Below are positions 1-5,114 of a stretch of DNA of 5,114 nucleotides, piece after piece. Both the position numbers and the translations under genes were made by a program. This stretch comes from an uncultured Gammaproteobacteria bacterium (GTDB taxonomy: Bacteria; Pseudomonadota; Gammaproteobacteria; SZUA-140). The stretch covers positions 1 to 5,114 of the forward strand of contig CALZIG010000059.1 of NCBI GenBank assembly GCA_945787585.1, given 5' to 3'. Under the pieces are notes generated by a model. That model was given only the letters and a program-made list of their open reading frames with translations. It searched no databases and had not been told where the DNA came from. Every line of letters starts with the position of its first letter. Positions within the stretch are counted from its first letter, which is position 1.

Positions 1-1
1 C

Positions 2-676
2 AACGAACATGAAGCGCGCTACACCGCCAGTCTCGGCGATCTCGCCCACAGCCTTAAAACTCCACTAGCAGTGCTGCGCGGTGCGGTTGAGGCGCCGCAT
101 AAATCAGTCGAGTCACTGCGCATCACCACTGAAGAGCAGGTGCAGCGCATGGATCAAATCGTGCAATACCAGTTACAACGTGCCGCCACATCCGGGCGTA
201 CTGCACTAACCGCACCAATCAATCCAGAGCAGATCGCCAGCCAGGTGTTCGCCGCGCTCGACAAGGTTTATGCAGACAAAGGGGTACAGGGAAATCTTAC
301 CGTCTCTAATGAACTCGAACTCCACATCGAAGAAGGCGACTTGATGGAACTGCTGGGGAACCTGGTAGACAACGCCTATAAATGGTGCCAGCGACGCGTC
401 GACGTTACGCTATCAATTGAAAACCAGGAAGCGCCAAGCGACCCTCAGCAACAGCGGTTACTGATTGAGGTCGCCGACGATGGCCCCGGAATTTCGCCGA
501 CACTTGCTGAAAAAGTGATTCAGCGTGGGTGGCGTCAGCGCGAAGCAGATGCGGTCGATGGGCACGGACTGGGGCTATCACTGGTGAGCGATATTGTGAC
601 TCTTTACGACGGTGAACTACAGATCAAACAATCACCACTCGGTGGTGCACTGATTCAGATATACCTGCCCGTCTAA
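2..676 (+). CDS. PhoQ-like sensor histidine kinase, C-terminal part (5' end outside window)
   Basis: This is the catalytic half of a membrane sensor kinase that autophosphorylates on His and passes the phosphate to a response regulator, probably a PhoP-like one encoded to the left. The open frame runs from base 2 with no start, giving 224 visible residues. The H-box is DLAHSLKTPLAVLR with the phospho-acceptor His at visible residue 16 (bases 47-49). HSLKTPL is the PhoQ form rather than the common HELRTPL. The HATPase domain follows: N-box ELLGNLVDNAYKW (Asn at about 124), G1 box DDGPG (about 159-163) and G2 box GHGLGL (about 187-192), ending in the usual LGGA strand. All catalytic boxes look intact. 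The sensor domain and transmembrane segments are not visible, so the signal cannot be stated. An internal GTG at 71 lies inside the H-box helix and is not a real start. The gene ends 6 bp from the convergent acylphosphatase gene. Confidence 0.93.
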   Translation, partial: NEHEARYTASLGDLAHSLKTPLAVLRGAVEAPHKSVESLRITTEEQVQRMDQIVQYQLQRAATSGRTALTAPINPEQIASQVFAALDKVYADKGVQGNLTVSNELELHIEEGDLMELLGNLVDNAYKWCQRRVDVTLSIENQEAPSDPQQQRLLIEVADDGPGISPTLAEKVIQRGWRQREADAVDGHGLGLSLVSDIVTLYDGELQIKQSPLGGALIQIYLPV

Positions 677-682
677 CGACGA

Positions 683-967
683 TTAAGCGATCTCAAAAGT
701 GTCGCATGGCTGGGCATTCACGACGGCAGATTTCACATCCTGCACTTTCGATGCGGTTGAACCCTGCCATAACCACGTCTCGAATGCGCGCACCGTCACC
801 TCTTCACCACAGGCTAGCAGCTCGACAGTACCATCTGCGCGATTGCGCACCCAGCCTGTCACGCCAAGTGCCCGTGCCTGCTGTTGAGTCGCGGCACGAT
901 AAAAAACGCCCTGTACCCTGCCAGTGATAACACAGCGCAGACAAAAAGTGGCGGCGGTTTGTGACAT
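683..967 (-). CDS. acyP: Acylphosphatase
   Basis: This small cytoplasmic enzyme hydrolyses the carboxyl-phosphate bond of acyl phosphates such as acetyl phosphate, carbamoyl phosphate or 1,3-bisphosphoglycerate. The 94-residue product has the usual family length. The first signature, GRVQGVFYR, ends in catalytic Arg24. The second, GWVRNRADGTVEL, carries catalytic Asn42. I chose the ATG at 967 because the domain begins right after it. The frame stays open up to 1021, but that extension reads through the 3' end of the upstream yqhA-like gene in another frame and has no family similarity. GGA and AGG lie just upstream, a modest ribosome site. The start is 19 bp after the upstream stop, so this is probably the last gene of the leftward group. 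Confidence 0.95.
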   Translation of the reverse strand: MSQTAATFCLRCVITGRVQGVFYRAATQQQARALGVTGWVRNRADGTVELLACGEEVTVRAFETWLWQGSTASKVQDVKSAVVNAQPCDTFEIA

Positions 968-986
968 CCTATCATTCCAATCAGGG

Positions 987-1529
987 TCAATGTTTTTCGG
1001 AGGACTCTTTACCCTCAGCATGTGAGAGATAAATCGCCACGCCGATCAATGCGATGCCACCCGCGAGATAGAGCAGATCAAGCGGCGTCTCGTATTTAAT
1101 ATCCACCGCATACTCAAAGAACTTAACAATCAAAATCATCAAAATTACTTTTGCCAGACGGCTTTTCAGGTCATCCAGACTGGTAATCATCAGCACGCTC
1201 GAAGAGATCTTCTTACCTTTGGCGGGATCAATCGCACTGATAAATAGCTCGTAAAGCCCTAGCGCAAAAATCAGCAGCACCGTCGCCAGTAGATAGCCAT
1301 CCACGATTTCGACCACATGAGTCACCGTTTCACCGCGCAGATCAGCACGTAGCTCAGGACTCAATGAGGGTGAAGCGTATCCGATGAGGTGGCTAATCAT
1401 ATAAAAGGCATCGACGGTCGCCATAAAAAACATCGCGAATGCAGCGGCAAGACTAGCAAGTACTGCTGACAGCACCACAAAACGGCTATTCCATAAAAAG
1501 CCTTCAAACACGAGTCCCATTTTATTCAT
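987..1529 (-). CDS. YqhA family (UPF0114) inner-membrane protein
   Basis: This 180-residue integral membrane protein of unknown biochemical function matches the pattern of the UPF0114/YqhA family. Four hydrophobic segments are visible at about 17-38, 74-99, 124-142 and 150-169. The family-like stretch GLYELFISAID is followed by a hydrophilic loop containing ITSLDDLKSRLAKV and a third helix ending KFFEYA. The N-terminal half of E. coli YqhA shows the same layout (helix, loop, helix, YENF-type motif). The C-terminus is short and charged. The ATG at 1529 is used because an in-frame TAG lies two codons upstream. A second ATG at 1520 would remove only three residues. The Shine-Dalgarno sequence is weak (GTGG). 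The gene lies 56 bp after the yihY-like stop and 19 bp before acyP, so co-transcription is likely. Confidence 0.88.
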   Translation of the reverse strand: MNKMGLVFEGFLWNSRFVVLSAVLASLAAAFAMFFMATVDAFYMISHLIGYASPSLSPELRADLRGETVTHVVEIVDGYLLATVLLIFALGLYELFISAIDPAKGKKISSSVLMITSLDDLKSRLAKVILMILIVKFFEYAVDIKYETPLDLLYLAGGIALIGVAIYLSHAEGKESSEKH

Positions 1530-1585
1530 TAGCTACCACGCTTATTTCAATGATTGATCACATATTTCCAAAGATGAATAAAATA

Positions 1586-2443
1586 TCACGATGACGCACC
1601 ATTATCACGCTGATTATGTTCAAAGGTGGTCAAACAGCGGGCGATCTCAGCCCCCAACAGCACCACCAGCCAGGAGACATAAATCCAGACCAGAAACACC
1701 GGGATCACCGCCAATGCGCCATAAATGACGGTGTAAGTAGGAAATGCCAGCAGATACCACGCAAACCCTTTTTTTGCCAGTTCAAATAGTAATGCCGCCA
1801 CTATTGCAGCCACCACCCCGGCACCCCACGGCACCTCGCAGTTGGGCACCACGACATAAAATAGCAGCAGCGCAATGCCGGTGACGCCGATGGGCGCCAT
1901 CACCAATAGTATATTTTTCACCCCTGTGACGGCCTCACCGCCATCGGCAATCAGTGGCAATGAAACCACATATGAAGTGAGCAAAATACTGGCCGCAAAC
2001 AGAATAGAGCCTACCAGCAGCACCACGCCATAGATCAGCAGTGCGGAGAAAATGTTGCGCTTCGGTTTTGCCTGCCAGATATCATTCAGTGCAACATTAA
2101 TGGCATTCATCAACATCAACGCGGTCAACATTAAAAACAGCAGGCCGATCACACCACTGCTGGCAGCGGTCTCGATAAACTGCTGGAAGTGCACTTGCAA
2201 CTGTTGATTAGACGACGGTACAAAATTATTAAAAATATAACCCTGGATATCATCAACCAACGAAGCAAACAGCGGAAAGAAGGCGAGTATTGAAAAGACC
2301 ACCGCCAGCAGTGGCACCAATGATAACAACGTGGTGTAACTCAGGGCCGCGGCGGTACGGGTACAATTATCCGCCATAAAATGACATAGGAGATAGCGCA
2401 TAAAAAGAAATGTTACGCGCACACGGCCGGGACGGTTATTCAA
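1586..2443 (-). CDS. YihY/BrkB family inner-membrane protein
   Basis: This 285-residue polytopic membrane protein belongs to the YihY/BrkB (UPF0761) family, historically misnamed ribonuclease BN. Its molecular role is unsettled. After an N-terminal segment comes the conserved block DNCTRTAAALSYTTLLSLVP (residues 25-44), then about six hydrophobic segments near 36-58, 97-120, 134-161, 177-199, 207-224 and 241-268. The family's C-terminal motif IPVFLVWIYVSWLVVLLGAE lies at 247-266. Length agrees with E. coli YihY at about 290. The start is uncertain. TTG at 2443 gives an N-terminus close to family length but has no Shine-Dalgarno sequence, whereas ATG codons at 2401 and 2377 give shorter forms, also without one. 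TTG lies 9 bp after the in-frame stop of the lipoprotein gene, so translational coupling is the likely explanation. Confidence 0.92.
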   Translation of the reverse strand: MNNRPGRVRVTFLFMRYLLCHFMADNCTRTAAALSYTTLLSLVPLLAVVFSILAFFPLFASLVDDIQGYIFNNFVPSSNQQLQVHFQQFIETAASSGVIGLLFLMLTALMLMNAINVALNDIWQAKPKRNIFSALLIYGVVLLVGSILFAASILLTSYVVSLPLIADGGEAVTGVKNILLVMAPIGVTGIALLLFYVVVPNCEVPWGAGVVAAIVAALLFELAKKGFAWYLLAFPTYTVIYGALAVIPVFLVWIYVSWLVVLLGAEIARCLTTFEHNQRDNGASS

Positions 2444-2459
2444 AATAACGAATTATTCG
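2435..2459 (-). repeat. Two adjacent small inverted repeats at the lipoprotein/yihY junction
   Basis: Read on the minus strand, CGAA-TAA-TTCG (2459-2449) is followed by GTTATT-TTG-AATAAC (2449-2435), the two sharing one base. The first has a 4-bp stem with the lipoprotein stop codon as its 3-nt loop. The second has a 6-bp stem with the presumed yihY TTG start as its loop. Both stems are AT-rich and thermodynamically weak, and neither is followed by a T-run, so they are not convincing terminators. The match to the stop and start codons may be chance. If real, the structure could affect re-initiation on yihY or serve as a DNA-binding site. Confidence 0.4.
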
Positions 2460-2929
2460 AGTCGGAGGTCTTGCTCGGCCTGATGCCTCGCTTTATTTGC
2501 CAAACGAATCGCCTCATGAATTCTGTTTTCATCTGCGGCAACAACCGCTTGATCATAGAGTGCTGTCGCTTCATCTGAGAGCCGGCCTTGCTCGATCGCA
2601 TTGAGCAGTGCTAACTTGGTGGCACTCATCACCTGCGCTATATCCTGCGCTTTAATCGCCTCGGCCCTGGCCGCCGTGGCGTCATTACGGGCATCACTAA
2701 AATCACCTGATGCCAATTCGCGTTCAGCCTTGTTGAGCAAGGCCTCAGCATGCTGCATCTTCTCGCGAGCATGTTCAGGCGCGCCAACGTCATGCGCAGC
2801 CTTCAGTGCCTGCCGTGCATCACTCATCTCCTGAGTAGGGGCACTCGCGCACGCCGTCAACAGCACAAGCCAGGGAATGAATAGAAAACCTGTTATTTTC
2901 AAACCAACCCCACCATAGCAACGATTCAT
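2453..2929 (-). CDS. Small outer-membrane lipoprotein, DUF4398-like
   Basis: The product is a secreted, lipid-anchored protein of unknown function. From the ATG at 2929 it has 158 residues, with a hydrophobic signal segment (TGFLFIPWLVLLTAC) ending in an LTAC lipobox. The lipidated Cys is residue 27, and Ala at +2 favours sorting to the outer membrane. The mature part is almost wholly helical and rich in Ala, Glu, Arg and Lys. Its repeated A-x-x-A-E-x-L / ARxxAxxA pattern resembles the DUF4398 domain often found before OmpA-type domains, but no peptidoglycan-binding domain follows here. A GTG at 2932 is also in frame. A TTG at 2902, preceded by GGTGGGG, would give a more typical signal peptide starting M-K-I-T, so the true start is open. 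It is the first gene after the promoter at 2992-3020. Confidence 0.82.
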   Translation of the reverse strand: MNRCYGGVGLKITGFLFIPWLVLLTACASAPTQEMSDARQALKAAHDVGAPEHAREKMQHAEALLNKAERELASGDFSDARNDATAARAEAIKAQDIAQVMSATKLALLNAIEQGRLSDEATALYDQAVVAADENRIHEAIRLANKARHQAEQDLRLE

Positions 2930-3080
2930 CACAGATTACCGGACAGTACCGTAAAATTTAATCCAGCGCTTATTCTGTTCAACTGTATGAAATTATCACC
3001 CTCGTCCTGTAGGCTGTCAAGGAAAGGCACGTTAGAATAGTTAACATTAAAACCGATCCTAATATTGAGAGAAACAACGC
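2930..3080. other. Divergent intergenic region between the lipoprotein gene and arsC
   Basis: This is the longest non-coding stretch in the window, about 150 bp, and it holds the control regions of two divergent units. The leftward promoter is clear and listed separately. For arsC only a possible -10 (TAGAAT at 3033-3038) is visible, with no good -35 at the proper distance, so arsC may depend on an activator or use another site. GAGAG at 3067-3071, nine bases before the arsC ATG, is a plausible ribosome site. GTTAAC at 3040-3045 is a short palindrome. I see no ArsR-type operator and no RNA gene. Confidence 0.6.
2992..3020 (-). promoter_or_regulatory. Sigma70 promoter for the lipoprotein-yihY-yqhA-acyP group
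   Basis: On the minus strand a perfect -35 hexamer TTGACA (3020-3015) is followed by a 17-bp spacer and GATAAT (2997-2992), five of six matches to the -10 consensus. Transcription would start near 2985, leaving a leader of about 55 nt before the ATG at 2929. It faces the only gene group reading leftward from here, and the few later gaps (9, 56 and 19 bp) suggest one long transcript. No operator is recognised around it. Confidence 0.75.
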
Positions 3081-4025
<945 letters not shown>

Positions 4026-4042
4026 TAGCGCGACAAAACGAA

Positions 4043-4747
4043 TCAGGTATCGCCTGCCATAAATACCTTTAAAAAAGGGATAGTGAGGCGCCGCTGCGCG
4101 ACCAGAGTTGCGTGGTCGAGTCTTTCGAGTAACGCGAACAGCGAGTGCATATCACGTCGAGTACGGCTAAAAAGATAACGCGCAACATCATCGCTGATCT
4201 CCATTCCAATCGCCTGCGCGCGCATCTGCAATGCCTCTACTTTTTTTTCATCATTGAGTTCATTGAGCTGAAACACCAGCCCCCATCCGAGGCGTGTCAT
4301 CAGATCTGGTAACAACAATGGCAGCCCTTGCGGCGCACTATTGGCAGAGACAACCAACTGTGTTCCGTTCGCCTGCATACGATTATAGAGGTGAAAGATC
4401 GCCTCCTCCCATTCGCTCTGTCCTGCAATCGCTTCTATATCGTCAAGACAGACCAACGCTAACGACTCCATCCCTTCAAGCAACGCGGGCGCGAACATCT
4501 GATAATCACGCAGCGGTAGGTAGACGGCGACTTCATCACATGCCGTCACACAATGACAGGCCGCCTGCATCAGGTGCGACTTGCCGCTGCCGGCAGTACC
4601 CCAGAGATAGAGCGCTGTCGCATCATCATTATCAGACACCGCCGCGCGCTGCAGGGTAACCACGACCTGCTGGTTGTCTGCGGGGAGAAAATTCTCAAAG
4701 GTTGCATGATCACGCAACCGGATACTCAACGGTAACTGCATCGCCAT
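4043..4747 (-). CDS. hda: Hda, DnaA regulatory inactivator (AAA+)
   Basis: Hda binds the DNA-loaded sliding clamp and stimulates hydrolysis of DnaA-bound ATP, preventing re-initiation (RIDA). The 234-residue product matches E. coli Hda in length. The N-terminus carries the clamp-binding motif QLPLSI (4-9). Walker A is GTAGSGKS (50-57), Walker B LVCLDDIE (98-105), Box VI FHLYNRM (118-124) with the DnaA-contacting Phe and Asn retained, Box VII DLMTRLGWG with Arg152, and a sensor-2 region RTRRDMHSLF (195-204). The C-terminal LTIPFLKVF is typical of Hda. There is no DNA-binding domain IV, which rules out DnaA itself. An ATG at 4741 is a possible alternative start and keeps the clamp motif. The gene follows the PerM-like gene by 12 bp and is probably co-transcribed with it. 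Confidence 0.96.
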   Translation of the reverse strand: MAMQLPLSIRLRDHATFENFLPADNQQVVVTLQRAAVSDNDDATALYLWGTAGSGKSHLMQAACHCVTACDEVAVYLPLRDYQMFAPALLEGMESLALVCLDDIEAIAGQSEWEEAIFHLYNRMQANGTQLVVSANSAPQGLPLLLPDLMTRLGWGLVFQLNELNDEKKVEALQMRAQAIGMEISDDVARYLFSRTRRDMHSLFALLERLDHATLVAQRRLTIPFLKVFMAGDT

Positions 4748-4759
4748 ACTACTCAGGCA

Positions 4760-5114
4760 TTACGCTTGTTTATTCGGTGGTGCATCAGCATTCACCGCAG
4801 CAGCCTCTGTTCCAGATTCGGATTCGGATTCAGAATTAGGCTCAGCGCACGGCGTGTTATCTGCCCCATAAATACCACTATCAAGATAGCGTTGATGGGC
4901 ATAACGTAACAGCACCACTAATACCGCAGAGACTGGCAGTGCCAGCAAAATGCCAAAGAAACCGAATAGCTGACCACCGGCCATCACGGAAAAGATCACC
5001 ATCACCGGATGCAGCCCGATACGTTCCCCCACCAGCCACGGCGTTAACACGAAGCCTTCCAGCAGCTGCCCGACACCAAAGACGGCAATCACCAACAGTA
5101 GTAGTGAAAAGTCA
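4760..5114 (-). CDS. AI-2E/PerM family transporter, C-terminal part (5' end outside window)
   Basis: These are the last 117 residues of a polytopic inner-membrane protein of the AI-2E exporter/PerM family. Some members export autoinducer-2 or act as ion antiporters, but most are uncharacterised. The visible part has the family hallmark LLEGFVLTPWLVGERIGLHPV, then a hydrophobic pair with AGGQLFGFFGILLALPVSAVLVV, which are the last membrane segments. After RYAHQRYL comes a hydrophilic tail of about 45 residues, acidic and low-complexity (SESESESG). The frame continues unbroken to the right edge (D-F-S-L-L-L before the TTG at 5095), so no start lies here. The gene ends 12 bp before hda, and I recall perM-hda as a neighbouring pair in several gammaproteobacteria. 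Confidence 0.92.
   Translation of the reverse strand, partial: DFSLLLLVIAVFGVGQLLEGFVLTPWLVGERIGLHPVMVIFSVMAGGQLFGFFGILLALPVSAVLVVLLRYAHQRYLDSGIYGADNTPCAEPNSESESESGTEAAAVNADAPPNKQA
4815..4832. repeat. Hexanucleotide tandem repeat (about three copies) in the PerM tail
   Basis: GATTCG GATTCG GATTCA on the plus strand, followed by a degenerate fourth unit, encodes alternating Ser-Glu on the minus strand near the end of the PerM-like protein. Because the unit is six bases, copy-number change would alter tail length without shifting the frame. Confidence 0.7.

Noticed and set aside
71..73. GTG as the start of the histidine kinase
   Set aside because: It falls within the H-box helix after HSLKTPLA. 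The upstream frame is open to the window edge and encodes the phospho-acceptor His, so the gene is simply cut by the window.
699..927. Two overlapping open frames on the plus strand opposite the acylphosphatase
   Set aside because: They are antisense to a clear enzyme gene, with unlikely composition and no recognisable motif.
968..1021. N-terminal extension of the acylphosphatase to 1021 (18 extra residues)
   Set aside because: It overlaps the 3' end of the yqhA-like gene in another frame, has no acylphosphatase similarity, and the ATG at 967 fits the family length.
1530..1585. Possible CRP/FNR-like site (TGTGATCAATCA) and promoter before the yqhA-like gene
   Set aside because: Only one half-site matches, the second half diverges, and no -35/-10 pair at suitable spacing is visible in the 56-bp gap.
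2601..2834. Open frame on the plus strand opposite the lipoprotein, rich in Ser, Ala and Cys
   Set aside because: It is the antisense image of an Ala-rich helical gene. Low-complexity composition explains the open frame.
3033..3038. TAGAAT as a full arsC promoter
   Set aside because: It is a good -10 match, but no acceptable -35 lies 16-18 bp upstream, so I only mention it within the intergenic entry.
4294..4735. Plus-strand open frames opposite hda
   Set aside because: They are antisense to conserved AAA+ motifs; the Arg- and Pro-rich translations look like shadow frames.

Overview
The window is a stretch of gammaproteobacterial chromosome with densely packed housekeeping genes and roughly balanced base composition. 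The lineage call rests on an Hda with an N-terminal QLPL clamp-binding motif, a PhoQ-type HSLKTPL kinase box, and an arsC(YfgD-like)-wrbA pair lying between hda and a yihY/acylphosphatase cluster. As I remember it, Pseudomonas has a similar gene order (hda, a small DUF2069 gene, wrbA, arsC, yihY-type gene, ... acylphosphatase). No genus can be named from the sequence alone. I see no insertion sequence, phage gene, CRISPR array, tRNA or rRNA.

Layout from left to right. Bases 2-676 (+) hold the C-terminal half of a PhoQ-like sensor histidine kinase whose start lies outside the window. It converges, with only 6 bp between stops, on a leftward group running from about 3020 down to 683: a small DUF4398-like lipoprotein, a YihY/BrkB-family inner-membrane protein, a YqhA (UPF0114) membrane protein and an acylphosphatase. 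A near-consensus sigma70 promoter (TTGACA, 17 bp, GATAAT) at 2992-3020 on the minus strand drives this group. The lipoprotein stop and the yihY start are 9 bp apart and in the same frame. The stop codon and the TTG start each sit in the loop of a small inverted repeat.

The roughly 150 bp between the lipoprotein and arsC is the only sizeable non-coding stretch and is a divergent promoter region. To its right, arsC and wrbA (3081-4023, +) form a two-gene operon with a 1-bp gap. wrbA converges with hda, with 19 bp between stops. hda (4043-4747, -) is preceded 12 bp upstream by the 3' end of an AI-2E/PerM-family membrane protein that runs off the right edge, so perM-hda is probably an operon.

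Functionally the window combines envelope and membrane proteins, two redox enzymes (ArsC-like thiol reductase and WrbA quinone reductase), acyl-phosphate hydrolysis, and Hda, the regulator that inactivates DnaA after initiation. I found no convincing evidence of a novel multi-gene system. The points most worth a second look are the lipoprotein/yihY junction, the strong divergent promoter, the YfgD-like identity of the 'arsenate reductase', the canonical Walker A of Hda and an adjacent Cys/His cluster, and the acidic hexanucleotide-repeat tail of PerM.
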